The notes below the pieces were generated by a model, which was not told where the DNA came from, searched no databases, and saw nothing but the letters and a program-made list of their open reading frames with translations. From JASJBU01 sp963797085 (lineage in GTDB: Bacteria > Pseudomonadota > Gammaproteobacteria > Chromatiales > Chromatiaceae), in contig CAWCOA010000014.1 of NCBI GenBank assembly GCA_963797085.1, forward strand, positions 40,188 through 104,187: a stretch of 64,000 nucleotides of DNA. The letters run 5' to 3'. This document shows positions 1-8,503 of this stretch, piece after piece. Both the position numbers and the translations under genes were made by a program. How positions within the stretch are numbered: position 1 is the stretch's first letter; the number at the start of each line of letters is the position of its first letter.

Positions 1-1
1 C

Positions 2-439
2 CTGCTGGCTGAAGACAATAGGGTCAATCAGATTGTCGCCCAGGAAATACTCTATGTGCTCGGCTGCCAGGTGACGACGGTTGAAAACGGACTTGAAGCG
101 GTAGAAGCCGTATCAAATGAGGAATACGCTCTACTGTTGATGGACTGCCAGATGCCGGAACTGGATGGTTATGCGGCCACGCGCACCATCCGAGTACACG
201 AGCAACAAAATGGCGGACAGCGAATTCCCATCATTGCACTCACGGCCAACGCGCTCGAAGGTGATCGTGAAAAGACACTTGCTAGCGGCATGGATGACTA
301 TCTGAGCAAACCATTTACTCAGGAGCAACTGAGTGCGATTCTGTTGCGCTGGTTACCCGACAATACTGATACGATGCAAGATAAAAGAACCGGTGGGTCT
401 GATCCTGCAGCTAGATCAATTATTGAGAATGGCTCCTGA
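2..439 (+). CDS. Response-regulator receiver domain, C-terminal end of a (hybrid) sensor kinase, partial
   Basis: The reading frame is already open at the window edge, so only the last 145 residues are present. They form a CheY-like receiver domain: the acidic AEDN pocket is at the start, the phospho-acceptor Asp lies in LLMDCQMPELDG, the conserved Thr in IALTANA, and the Lys in LSKPF. A tail of about 28 residues without a recognisable domain follows. The AEDNRVNQ and MDCQMPELDG forms are typical of receivers fused to the C terminus of BarA/TorS-type hybrid histidine kinases. The kinase at 16911 ends with a very similar domain. The identity of the upstream part is inferred, since it lies outside the window. 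Confidence 0.85.
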   Translation: MLAEDNRVNQIVAQEILYVLGCQVTTVENGLEAVEAVSNEEYALLLMDCQMPELDGYAATRTIRVHEQQNGGQRIPIIALTANALEGDREKTLASGMDDYLSKPFTQEQLSAILLRWLPDNTDTMQDKRTGGSDPAARSIIENGS

Positions 440-567
440 TGCACATCTGTCCTGTCCATCACTGGCAGTCAGTGTGGTCATAAAGACCCCTGCCGAGGCG
501 TAGCAGACAGTGCCATAGTTGTCAGTCAAGCCTAAACGTACTGTGCCAGCGGTCGATCGCTCGCTGC

Positions 568-2541
568 TTAGAAGGCGCCGGCTGGACTTTGGTCTGTCAA
601 CCAATAGAAGCGAAATGGCGGAATGACAAGCTGATCGTTGAACAGTGCTGGTGTTTCGCCGCTGGCCAGATCCTGCGGCTTGCCATATTGAAAGAGTCCC
701 CGGTTACCCAGATTCCCCAGATCAAAGAATTGTGGATTGGCATCAAAATTCGCCACCACCAGCACCGTTTCACTGGATCTTTCAGGGTGGCTGCGCAGGA
801 AGACAAACAGATGCTCATTGTCTACCGCCAGCAGTTCCCGGTTATTGAAGTCGGCGAAGGCGGGTATCGACTTGCGTACTCCGATCAATCGCTGCAGACC
901 GTCGAAGATGCGCTGCTCCACTGAACCGTGCTGATGGCGCAACTCGGCCTTCTGCCAGTCAATCCGTGGGCGGTGCATCCAACGATTGTCCCCGGCCTTG
1001 TTTTCATCCTCCATGAAGCTGCAGTCATTCAGGGTGCCAATCTCGTCCCCGTAATAGAGCAGTGGAATGCCGCCAAATGAGAGGATCATACCGTGCAACA
1101 TCAGGATCAACTTAACCGACCGATCGATGGCCGCGTCATCCTGCGCATCGAGGGCCGCTTCCAGGCCGACCAGTGAGGCCAGAGAGCCGGAGATGCGTGC
1201 GTCGCCGGTCTTGCCGTTGACCCCGAAGGGCTGGCCTCTGGCATCCGAATCTTCATACACCCCGGTGAAGTAATCCACCAGAAAACGCCGGTGGGAGATC
1301 GGCTCGTACCCGGCCCGCACGATGTCTGCGTTGTCAAAGCCCAGACCGATGTCATCGTGACAACGGATATAGTTGAGCCAGGTGGCGCGGTCAAGCTTGT
1401 TGGGCAGGCTTAAAATACCCTGATTCAGCAGCTTGGCGTTTTTGGTCGCCACCGAGTCCCACAACAGGGCCATGAAGGTGGCGTTGTAGGCGATCTCGCA
1501 CTCCTTGGCGATCACCGCGTCCTCACCAAAGTATTTAATGATTTCCGAGGGGGCGACGATCGCCTCAGCAATGAAAAGCACTCCCGGGGCTGTCACCTGG
1601 CAGCAGTCTTTCATCATCTGCAGGATCAGGTGCGCCTCACGTTGGTTCTGACAGTTGGTGCCGATCTTCTTCCACAGGAACGCCACCGCATCCAGGCGCA
1701 CGATGTCCGCACCCCGGTTCGCCCAGTAGAGGATCACATTGACCATCTCGGTGAAGACACTGGGATTGCTGTAATTGAGATCCCATTGGTAATTATTGAA
1801 GACGGTCATCGCCCATTGTCCCATGGCCTCATCCCAGGTGAAATTACCGGGGGAGGTTTCGGGGAAGATCTCGGGCATGGTCTCCTCGAACATGTCGGGT
1901 ATGTCCCGGTCGGGAAAGACGTAGAAATAGTCCTGATATTTCTGCTCACCATTGCGCGCCTTCTGTACCCACTCATGTTCGTCAGAGGTGTGATTGACCA
2001 CCACATCCAGGGTCAGCAGCATCTCCCGTTTACGCATCGAGTTGGTTAGTTCCTGCAGTTCCGTCAGACTGCCGACCCGCGGATCGATATCTAGAAAATC
2101 ACTGACCGCGTAGCCACCGTCACTGGCCCCTTCCGGGCAGATCAACATCGGCATCACGTGCACCATGTTGACGCCCAGCTCCTGCAGATAGGCCAGATGC
2201 TCCTTCAGGCCCTGCAGACTGCCGGCAAAACCGTCTGCGTAGAGCGCCATACCCACCCATTCCTGGCTAAGGAACCAGTTGTGGTCCTGTTCCCTGGCCA
2301 TGTCACTCTGTTCCAATTCCTCTGAACGTTCTATGTAGCGGCTCGCCATCACCTCCACCAGCTTGATCATTTGCTGCTTGAAATCCTCCCGGTGACCGTA
2401 GAGATGGTGAAACAGGGAGTGGATGGCATAGAAATTCGCACCGAGTCGGGTATAGAAGTGGCGCAGATTCCTGCGACGAATTTCTGGTTTCAGTTCATCG
2501 AGAATCTCGTTCAACAGCGAGTGGGATACCTGCTCGTACAT
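568..2541 (-). CDS. ams: Amylosucrase (GH13 glucan-synthesising sucrase)
   Basis: A 657-residue GH13 enzyme expected to split sucrose and transfer glucose to an alpha-1,4-glucan, releasing fructose. An N-terminal helical domain (about 1-90) precedes the TIM barrel. Barrel motifs are visible: DVVVNHTSDEH (about 179-189), the nucleophile Asp284 in DIVRLDAVAF, the acid/base Glu326 in LFIAEAIV, and the transition-state Asp in RCHDDIG (393-399). Length and the long N-terminal domain match amylosucrase rather than alpha-amylase. It is the last gene of a minus-strand run after sucrose-phosphate synthase, sucrose-phosphatase and fructokinase, the sps-spp-fruK-ams order known from halotolerant methanotrophs. 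The start codon is only a few bases from a MITE-like element, and no good ribosome-binding site is visible. Confidence 0.93.
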   Translation of the reverse strand: MYEQVSHSLLNEILDELKPEIRRRNLRHFYTRLGANFYAIHSLFHHLYGHREDFKQQMIKLVEVMASRYIERSEELEQSDMAREQDHNWFLSQEWVGMALYADGFAGSLQGLKEHLAYLQELGVNMVHVMPMLICPEGASDGGYAVSDFLDIDPRVGSLTELQELTNSMRKREMLLTLDVVVNHTSDEHEWVQKARNGEQKYQDYFYVFPDRDIPDMFEETMPEIFPETSPGNFTWDEAMGQWAMTVFNNYQWDLNYSNPSVFTEMVNVILYWANRGADIVRLDAVAFLWKKIGTNCQNQREAHLILQMMKDCCQVTAPGVLFIAEAIVAPSEIIKYFGEDAVIAKECEIAYNATFMALLWDSVATKNAKLLNQGILSLPNKLDRATWLNYIRCHDDIGLGFDNADIVRAGYEPISHRRFLVDYFTGVYEDSDARGQPFGVNGKTGDARISGSLASLVGLEAALDAQDDAAIDRSVKLILMLHGMILSFGGIPLLYYGDEIGTLNDCSFMEDENKAGDNRWMHRPRIDWQKAELRHQHGSVEQRIFDGLQRLIGVRKSIPAFADFNNRELLAVDNEHLFVFLRSHPERSSETVLVVANFDANPQFFDLGNLGNRGLFQYGKPQDLASGETPALFNDQLVIPPFRFYWLTDQSPAGAF

Positions 2542-2545
2542 AGAT

Positions 2546-2816
2546 TAGGGCCTGTTAGCAGTATGAGGATGCCCAGCGTTGTCTCTCCAATGAGACCAGT
2601 CAAGGCGCGTCAAGCGAAGTTTGGTCGATCCAAATGAGCGCGGCGCAACACCGAATGGTCTCATTGGAGAGACAACCCGAAGGGACGGGGCCATTTTTCC
2701 CCAAGGCGGCGTTACACTTTCGTTCATGTGCGGCAAGTACACTACGCTCAGTGTGCCTTGCCCTGAGAAAAAATGGCCGCCGTCGATGGATATCCGCATA
2801 GTGTTAACAGGCCCTA
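2546..2816. mobile_element. MITE-like non-autonomous element with terminal inverted repeats
   Basis: A 271-bp segment bounded by inverted ends: TAGGGCCTGTTAGCAGTATG at 2546 and the complementary CATAGTGTTAACAGGCCCTA ending at 2816. Both ends terminate in TA, compatible with a TA target duplication as made by IS630/Tc1-type transposases (inference). Inside is a perfect 20-bp inverted repeat (2579-2598 against 2656-2675), plus two weaker hairpins around 2690/2770 and 2734-2765. No transposase is encoded. The right end supplies the TAG stop codon of the fructokinase gene, and the left end abuts the amylosucrase start codon. A palindrome made of the same end sequence lies at 57803-57844. Confidence 0.75.
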
Positions 2817-3710
2817 CTCTTCTGTTGGTGTTAAACGCCAAGTGTCAATCAAGACTCGGTAAGTTTCAGGATCATTGATGGTTGCACCCCGTTGGCCAAC
2901 CATCAGAGAAGCAAACGTTTGGGCTCTTTCCATGATCGACCCAAGGTCCCAGTTCTTTAATAAACCGAGGATACAGACAGAGGCAAAGGCATCTCCCGCC
3001 CCCACTGTATCAACCACGCGGGCAGCCGGCGCTGGCAATGCTTCATGTAAACCAGCTTCTCGGTCTAGGGCAAATGCACCCCTCTCACCCCGAGTCACAA
3101 TCACCCGGCTGAGGTTATGCCGCTGCATCAGGACGTCTGCTTTTCTTTGCAGATCACCTGATTCAGCCACCAGCATTTCCAGCTCATCACTATTGATTTT
3201 TACCCAGCTGGCACCCTCAAGCAGCTCAGTCACCTGAGCCTCATTCCACCAGGGCGACCGGAGATTTACATCCATGAAGATTGGTGCAGTATGCTGCTGC
3301 ACCAGCTGGTCGAGTGCAGCAGCAGATTCCGGCAGCCTGACTCCAAGGCTACCGTGGTAAATAAGTGTGGGCTGCATTGGCGGCATGGCATCGGCATGGA
3401 TATGGTCGTAGGCCCGGTCCGCAACGATATCGAAACTCGGTTGCCCCGCATTCAGGGTCACTTTGACCTCACCCGTCGGGTGTGCGGAGTCCATTTGCAG
3501 GCCTGCCGTTGTCATCTGCCAATGCTGCATGGTATCGCGGATCTGTCTGCCCTGAGGGTCATCTCCCACGCGGCTGATCAAAAGCGGGGCACAGCCAAAT
3601 GCCTGCAGGTGCCAGGCCACATTGAAGGGGGCGCCACCAAGCACCCGGCTGCCATCCTCAAAACAGTCGAACAATACTTCACCAAAGACGACCGGGGCCG
3701 GCTCTATCAT
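2814..3710 (-). CDS. fruK: Fructokinase-like PfkB family sugar kinase
   Basis: A 298-residue ribokinase/PfkB-family kinase. It shows the N-terminal GGAPFNVAWHL substrate-binding signature (about 25-35), the NSDE motif (173-176) and the C-terminal anion-hole motif DTVGAGDAF (234-242), whose Asp240 is the expected catalytic base. Its place between sucrose-phosphatase and amylosucrase points to fructose as substrate, recycling the fructose released by amylosucrase; that assignment is by context. The stop codon TAG is formed by the end of the MITE-like element, so the original C terminus may have been a few residues different. Start ATG at 3710 follows the sucrose-phosphatase stop by 38 bases. 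Confidence 0.85.
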   Translation of the reverse strand: MIEPAPVVFGEVLFDCFEDGSRVLGGAPFNVAWHLQAFGCAPLLISRVGDDPQGRQIRDTMQHWQMTTAGLQMDSAHPTGEVKVTLNAGQPSFDIVADRAYDHIHADAMPPMQPTLIYHGSLGVRLPESAAALDQLVQQHTAPIFMDVNLRSPWWNEAQVTELLEGASWVKINSDELEMLVAESGDLQRKADVLMQRHNLSRVIVTRGERGAFALDREAGLHEALPAPAARVVDTVGAGDAFASVCILGLLKNWDLGSIMERAQTFASLMVGQRGATINDPETYRVLIDTWRLTPTEE

Positions 3711-3748
3711 GTTTCCAATCTCCTTTGCGTACCGTGTATGTCTCTGAA

Positions 3749-4594
3749 TCAGTTATCGAACAGCCCGATCAGCTCCGGATGATAATGGGCCACCCCTTCC
3801 AGAATACCGGCGCTGTAATTACCATTCATGCCAAGAAACCCTCCCGCGGCCAGATAGAGCGCCTGTTTGTTACCGAATGCTTCAGCCGCTGCAGTGGCAT
3901 CCACGACGACCGATGGCATGGCATTGGCAACCAGCACGGATGGGATGGGGCTGGCCAGTACCGGTAAGTCATTACCACTGTCACCCGCAAACAGGGTGTC
4001 TGCCTGTGAAATGCCAAGACTGGCCTGAAGGAATTCCAAGGCATGCAGTTTGCTGGCGCACTTGGGCAATACATCGAGTAGACCGATTCCCGCCGGTTCA
4101 TCGATGCTCCAGATGAGGCTGGCCTGGATATGCTCCTCCTGCAGGCAATGTTGTATATCCACATCAAGTCGCCGATGGTCGGTATGCAACGGAAAATAAT
4201 AGCTGAGCTTGAATGTATTCTGCTTATTAACCTCCTGCAAACGCAACTGCGAAAAGTCACTCAGCAAGCCACTCAACTGATGGTGGCTGAAGCCATTCCA
4301 GTCCGGCGCGATCTCTTTCTGCCAGTCACTCCATACCTGCCACTCTCCACCGCGCAGGTCATAGATATTGGTTCCCACATCACTGATGACGAAATCAGGA
4401 TTAGGCAGCCGATAATTGTTTATGGCGCGTTCTATCCTGGCCCTGTCTCGTCCAGTGACGAAGGCCAGGATGATTTCCGGATGAGAAGCCAGGGCTGCGA
4501 AACGTTGCCGAGCCTGAGGCGACTCCGGTTGGGCTCCATTCGGCAAGAGCGTTCGGTCCAGGTCAGTGCAGAGTAAAAGAGAGAAGGATATCAC
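3749..4594 (-). CDS. spp: Sucrose-6-phosphate phosphatase, HAD superfamily
   Basis: A 281-residue HAD phosphatase of the sucrose-phosphatase group, expected to remove phosphate from sucrose-6-phosphate. HAD motif I is LLCTDLDRTLLP near the N terminus (nucleophile and acid Asp in DLDRT), motif II the Thr in AFVTGR, and the metal-binding motif IV is FAGDSGNDLPVL. The cap domain lies between about 85 and 190. The ATG overlaps the stop of the sucrose-phosphate synthase gene as ATGA, which implies translational coupling. It is homologous to the C-terminal HAD domain of that synthase, so both a fused and a free phosphatase-type domain are present. Confidence 0.88.
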   Translation of the reverse strand: MISFSLLLCTDLDRTLLPNGAQPESPQARQRFAALASHPEIILAFVTGRDRARIERAINNYRLPNPDFVISDVGTNIYDLRGGEWQVWSDWQKEIAPDWNGFSHHQLSGLLSDFSQLRLQEVNKQNTFKLSYYFPLHTDHRRLDVDIQHCLQEEHIQASLIWSIDEPAGIGLLDVLPKCASKLHALEFLQASLGISQADTLFAGDSGNDLPVLASPIPSVLVANAMPSVVVDATAAAEAFGNKQALYLAAGGFLGMNGNYSAGILEGVAHYHPELIGLFDN

Positions 4595-6027
4595 CCGTCA
4601 TTCTGCTCCAATGGCACTTGGCAGCTACGAAAAAAATCGTAATGGTCGAGTGCTTCGAGAATCCCCGCTGCCCCTGATTGTTCGGCAAAATAGATCCGTT
4701 CGACATCCTCCAGCTGAGACAGCTCCTCATGATGCCGATTGCCCACCACCACCGCCAATGTATTACCACGCATCATATCTTCATCAGCGCCTGAACCACC
4801 CGCAACCAGGATATGGTCAAGAGGAATATCCCACCTGCCAGCCATGTAGCGCAGAGCCAAGCCCTTGGAGGCCCGAATCGGCAATATATCCAAGAACTGG
4901 CCGAATGAGATCGTTGCATTGACAGACTGCTCCTCTTGATGCAGCAGCTGATTGATCTCTTCCAGTGAAGGCGCCTTTTCTGGATCGATGTAGTAGCTGA
5001 TTTTGAAGCGACTCTGCTCAGTCTTGGGTTGTTTCTCCAAACCCGGCAGTGATTCAAGGATGCGCCTTACCACCTGGGGCGTCCATTGTTTCTCGATATG
5101 CCGGGTCCAGGCAGTGTCCTCCGTGAGTTTGGGTGCATAGTGGATTTCTGTACCACCACTGGTGATCAACACGTCAGGTTCAGGGATCGAGTGTTTTTTC
5201 ATCGCCTTGAGTGCGGAATCGAGCCGTCGACCCGTAGCAATTCCGAAGGAGGCGCACTTGCGGTTTGCGCGGATGACCCGGATCAGCTCGGGCAATGTGT
5301 CCAGATTACCCAGCAGGTTCTGATCCAGATCGGTAAAAATGGCCCGATCGTGATAGAGCATGGGGCGGCGGGTTTTGGGGGCTCGGGCCAGCGGTTCCGA
5401 GATACGCTGCGCAATCGGCCGCACCATCTCCACGTAACCTCGCGCATGCGCCTCCCATGAGTAGAATTCACGCACGCCTTTGAGTCCCGCGGTTGAACGC
5501 TCTTGCCAGCGCTCCCAGTCCAGCAGGACCTCCTTGATACCTTCGGCGATAGCTTCTGTGTCCAGCGGATCCACCAGGACACCATTGCAACAATTATGAA
5601 TGATGTCTCGAGGCCCGCCGTCTTCCGTAGCGACGATGGGCAAACCGCTGGCAGCGGCTTCGATCAGAGTCAAGCCAAAGGGTTCAGTCAACGCCGGATT
5701 GACAAATACCCCCCCCGAAAAAGCCGTCAGCCGATAGATCAGCGGCACATCATCAGCAGCATGGTGCTTTGGATAAGCCGCCCGCCCATACAAATCGTAG
5801 CGGTCGATCTGCATCAGCAAATCCTCCAGTACTTCCTGAGCACCGGTGTCAAGATCGTGGATATCATCACGATTGCCAGCGACAACCACCAGGTTAGCCG
5901 CTTGCTGGAGCGCTGAATCTTCACCAAAGGCAGTAATCAGCGCTGAAATATTCTTGCGTGCGTCAGGGCGTGAGAGTGCAAGGATGATCGGCTTTTCAGG
6001 ATCGCGCAGGAAGCGGCACAATTTCAC
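4591..6027 (-). CDS. sps: Sucrose-phosphate synthase, C-terminal part (frameshifted)
   Basis: Continues the protein begun at 6775 in another frame. It starts in the middle of the GT4 fold: the nucleotide-sugar-binding half has ILALSRPDARKNI, then the E-x7-E motif region ALTEPFGLTLIEAAASG. After a linker (about 215-235) comes a C-terminal HAD-type domain with AIFTDLDQNLLGNLD and GGSGADEDMM. The HAD domain resembles the separate phosphatase downstream, whose ATG overlaps this stop codon. The apparent start at 6027 is only an internal GTG. Joining to the upstream frame needs one base removed near 6020-6025, where the sequence reads gtgccgc (coding strand) and gtgcgc would restore a normal V-R-F-L reading. 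Sequencing error or true mutation cannot be separated here. Confidence 0.85.
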   Translation of the reverse strand: MKLCRFLRDPEKPIILALSRPDARKNISALITAFGEDSALQQAANLVVVAGNRDDIHDLDTGAQEVLEDLLMQIDRYDLYGRAAYPKHHAADDVPLIYRLTAFSGGVFVNPALTEPFGLTLIEAAASGLPIVATEDGGPRDIIHNCCNGVLVDPLDTEAIAEGIKEVLLDWERWQERSTAGLKGVREFYSWEAHARGYVEMVRPIAQRISEPLARAPKTRRPMLYHDRAIFTDLDQNLLGNLDTLPELIRVIRANRKCASFGIATGRRLDSALKAMKKHSIPEPDVLITSGGTEIHYAPKLTEDTAWTRHIEKQWTPQVVRRILESLPGLEKQPKTEQSRFKISYYIDPEKAPSLEEINQLLHQEEQSVNATISFGQFLDILPIRASKGLALRYMAGRWDIPLDHILVAGGSGADEDMMRGNTLAVVVGNRHHEELSQLEDVERIYFAEQSGAAGILEALDHYDFFRSCQVPLEQNDG

Positions 6028-6775
6028 CAGCGATATCTGATTGCCATTCCTTGCCTTCAGGAGGGTGGAAGCGTGTCAGATCGGTTCCGGGTGGGATGAC
6101 CCGCATCTGATCAGGCTGATAGTAATCGTAGAGCTCATACTGCTCTTCGATTTCCTGGTTGGTACTGGTAATCACTCGTTCTGCCGCAGCCAGGGTTGTC
6201 TCCTCTGCGTCGATTCGTCGGGCCATGCTGTAACGCTCTTCCACCTGAGCAGCATCAAGCCCTGAGGCCAACAGCCGGCGACGTTTGACGCGACCGAGTG
6301 AATGACCCGTATAGATCAAGGGAATTCCCAGCACATGGGAAAGCCGGCTCCCCACGTAACCCGCATCCGCATAATGACTGTGTATGAGATCCGGCAGACG
6401 ATCCTGCGCATGAAGATAGTTAAAGGTATTGTCTACGAAGGCATCCAGATGATCCCAGAGCTGTTCTTTCGCGATATAACCCGATGGACCGGATTCAATG
6501 CGAATGATACGTGCACCATTACCCATATCCTCAACAGGCAGGGCATAATCTGCGCTAACGTCTGGATCCTCAACTTTGCGTGTCAGTAGATCGACCCGCG
6601 CCACGTCAGGGTGGTCCGCGAGGGCGCGCGCCAGTTCCACCACGTATTTGGTCTGCCCACCGGTATCCGCGTCTCGCCCCAATTCAAGCTGGTCTTCGCG
6701 TATCAATCCATGAATACTGATTAAACAGAGATAAAGCCCTTCGCCTTCAAGCATTTGTGAGTCTTTTTCTATCAA
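5996..6775 (-). CDS. sps: Sucrose-phosphate synthase, N-terminal part (frameshifted)
   Basis: The N-terminal half of a GT-B (GT4) sucrose-phosphate synthase, which joins UDP- or ADP-glucose to fructose-6-phosphate. Visible family motifs are SIHGLIR, DTGGQTKYVVELARAL (the glycine-rich N-terminal loop), SHYADAGYVG and TGHSLGRVKRRRLL. The frame ends prematurely after IAGEIVPLPARS, where the family expects the sequence to run into RFLRDPEKP, found one base out of phase in the neighbouring frame. A TTG at 6775 is chosen as start because GGGGAG lies six bases upstream of it; an ATG at 6808 in the same frame has no ribosome-binding site. First gene of the sucrose operon. Confidence 0.85.
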   Translation of the reverse strand: MIEKDSQMLEGEGLYLCLISIHGLIREDQLELGRDADTGGQTKYVVELARALADHPDVARVDLLTRKVEDPDVSADYALPVEDMGNGARIIRIESGPSGYIAKEQLWDHLDAFVDNTFNYLHAQDRLPDLIHSHYADAGYVGSRLSHVLGIPLIYTGHSLGRVKRRRLLASGLDAAQVEERYSMARRIDAEETTLAAAERVITSTNQEIEEQYELYDYYQPDQMRVIPPGTDLTRFHPPEGKEWQSDIAGEIVPLPARS

Positions 6776-6808
6776 GTTATCTCCCCTTTTGCTCTGATCT
6801 TGCTCCAT

Positions 6809-7097
6809 TGTAAACCGTACGAGTTATATTGTGCTGTCAAGATTTGCGGATAATCTAGCCGCATATGGCTTTCCGCCAGTCGCTTACCGACTTAGTTTTC
6901 TGATGTGAGTTTGATTTCCCAGAGTTGGCAGGGCTGCTTATGTCACTGCAGTTCAATAGGGCTGATTGTGACGCAATCCAAGAATTTGGCCTTTATAACC
7001 TACTTCACACCAGCCTGTTCAATTTGGCGTTCCGGACACTATAAATTCGAAGCCTGGACAATTCAGCATATTTTCCTTCATCCAGCTACGGCCTTGC
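6809..7097. other. Intergenic region upstream of the sucrose operon
   Basis: About 290 bp between the end of the DsrE-like gene and the sucrose operon start. It should contain the operon promoter on the minus strand, but no convincing -35/-10 pair, operator or RNA structure was recognised. No gene seen. Confidence 0.4.
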
Positions 7098-7607
7098 TCA
7101 ACGGATCTCGTCGATCGATCTGGTGCGCAGGAATACCTGGGGTGTAATCAGCGCATAGCCCTGCTGTTGCCAGTGAACCATTTCCGTGAACGCCGATGGA
7201 ACCAGCTCCACGAATTCGAAGAAGTCATCCAGACTGTAGTTGAAATCTTTCGCCGCCAAACCACATACTTTGATCTCGACACCCAAAGCAGCATAGTAGC
7301 GCAACCGTTCGACGACATCTTTATAACGTTGATAGTTTTTTTTCACCAGGGTGACAATTTCCGAGCCATGTATCACTAACTTGATATCCATAAACTCCGG
7401 TGCCATGTCATATGGCGATTCCATCAAAGGGTTCATCAATGCCCTCACCCAATAGAGTGCTGAGGACATTTTGGCCGGATCATCCAGATAAAACTCATAG
7501 ATGACTTTGGGTGACTGGTAGGGCGGTTCGACATATCGTGCTTTTTCCTCTACCCAGGCCGGAAAAGACAGAATGGACAGCAGGATAAACACACTGAATT
7601 TAGACAT
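7098..7607 (-). CDS. Exported DsrE-family protein
   Basis: A 169-residue protein beginning MSKFSVFILLSILSFPAW, a short Sec signal peptide, followed by a DsrE-like fold: KVIYEFYLDDP strand, an ALYWVRALMNPL helix, DIKLVIHGSEI and VEIKVCGLAAK. DsrE-family proteins handle sulfane sulfur or are structural relatives. The single mature-region Cys is in the VCGLAAK motif, where DsrE-type proteins often carry their reactive Cys. The start is placed at the inner Met because eight extra residues upstream (to 7631) would disrupt the signal peptide, and GGAGG (coding strand, gtaaaatg context) precedes it. Function beyond family is not known; location is inferred as periplasm. Confidence 0.75.
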   Translation of the reverse strand: MSKFSVFILLSILSFPAWVEEKARYVEPPYQSPKVIYEFYLDDPAKMSSALYWVRALMNPLMESPYDMAPEFMDIKLVIHGSEIVTLVKKNYQRYKDVVERLRYYAALGVEIKVCGLAAKDFNYSLDDFFEFVELVPSAFTEMVHWQQQGYALITPQVFLRTRSIDEIR

Positions 7608-7996
7608 TTTACCTCCGGTAATAATCACCAATGCCTTATTATTAAGGCCTTGAAGTACTCAATACATTAAAATTCTAGCCGGTAAAGCGAACTGGGTTAC
7701 TGATAAATATTGAGGTTATTGAGAATCACCCCCATCATTGCTAGCGTCTGTAATGGTCAGCAGAGAATCATGATTGAGCTTGATGAAATCTTCTCAATCA
7801 TCAGAAATATAAGTAGAATCAAGCCACTTATGAGTTTCGTCGTCTTATCTGGGAGCTAGTCGTGGTGATTTCTTCAAATCAAGCAATACTGTAGGCCACT
7901 TTCCGTTAGAAAAATCCCGATCTCATTGATGACTGATATGTATGGATAACTCGATTCAATAACTATAATTCCGCCAGAAAAGCACAGGAAAGAATT
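7608..7996. promoter_or_regulatory. Divergent intergenic region with a possible -10 box
   Basis: About 390 bp separating divergent genes. A TATAAT at 7964-7969 sits about 30 bases before the CBS gene and may be its -10 element, but no matching -35 hexamer is obvious. A ribosome-binding site GGAAAG lies just before the ATG at 7997. Otherwise AT-rich, with no gene or strong hairpin seen. Confidence 0.35.
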
Positions 7997-8410
7997 ATGC
8001 ACAGTTCCAACAAGCACATCCCTGTCAGGAATATCATGAAAAAAGAATTTGGTGTCATTGATCGAATGGCGACTATTCATGATGCACTGATAATGATCAA
8101 GGAATACAAGACCTCCATGCTTGTCGTAAAAAAACGTAACCAGGATGATGAATTTGGCATACTGCTGGTTTCCGATATTGCACGCCAGGTCCTGGCGAAG
8201 GATCGCTCATCCAAGAGAGTCAATGTTTATGAAATCATGATCAAGCCCGCAGTCTGTATCGACCCGGACATGGATATCCGCTACTGTTCCAGGCTCTTTG
8301 CACGATTCAACCTGGTTCGTGCATTGGCTGTTGAAAATGATGAGGTCATCGGCACCATCAGCCCCAACCTATTGGTGCTCGATGGAATGTTTGCCCTCGA
8401 TGTGGATTAG
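7997..8410 (+). CDS. CBS-domain pair protein
   Basis: A stand-alone 137-residue protein made of two CBS motifs (about 10-65 and 72-132), the first with IPVRNIMKKEFGVI and ILLVSDIARQVLA, the second with VYEIMIKPAVCIDPDMDI and ALAVENDEVIGTIS. CBS pairs bind adenosyl ligands and usually regulate a partner protein. There is no catalytic or membrane domain, so the partner must be another protein; none is fused here. It lies between two DsrE-like genes on the opposite strand. The start ATG has GGAAAG five bases upstream. Confidence 0.85.
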   Translation: MHSSNKHIPVRNIMKKEFGVIDRMATIHDALIMIKEYKTSMLVVKKRNQDDEFGILLVSDIARQVLAKDRSSKRVNVYEIMIKPAVCIDPDMDIRYCSRLFARFNLVRALAVENDEVIGTISPNLLVLDGMFALDVD

Positions 8411-8503
8411 GGTGTTACTTAAACTTACGATTAATTACTGTTTCCAAGCAGCGTCAAGCAGACGCACTTCCCTGTGCTGTCAGATTTTAGAAAAAACTAA
8501 GCC

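Noticed and set aside
1630..2049. 139-codon frame antisense to amylosucrase
   Set aside because: Shadow of a well-supported GH13 gene; no family or ribosome-binding site.
2545..2841. Overlapping frames on both strands inside the MITE-like element
   Set aside because: They result from the inverted-repeat structure, have no ribosome-binding site and no recognisable product.
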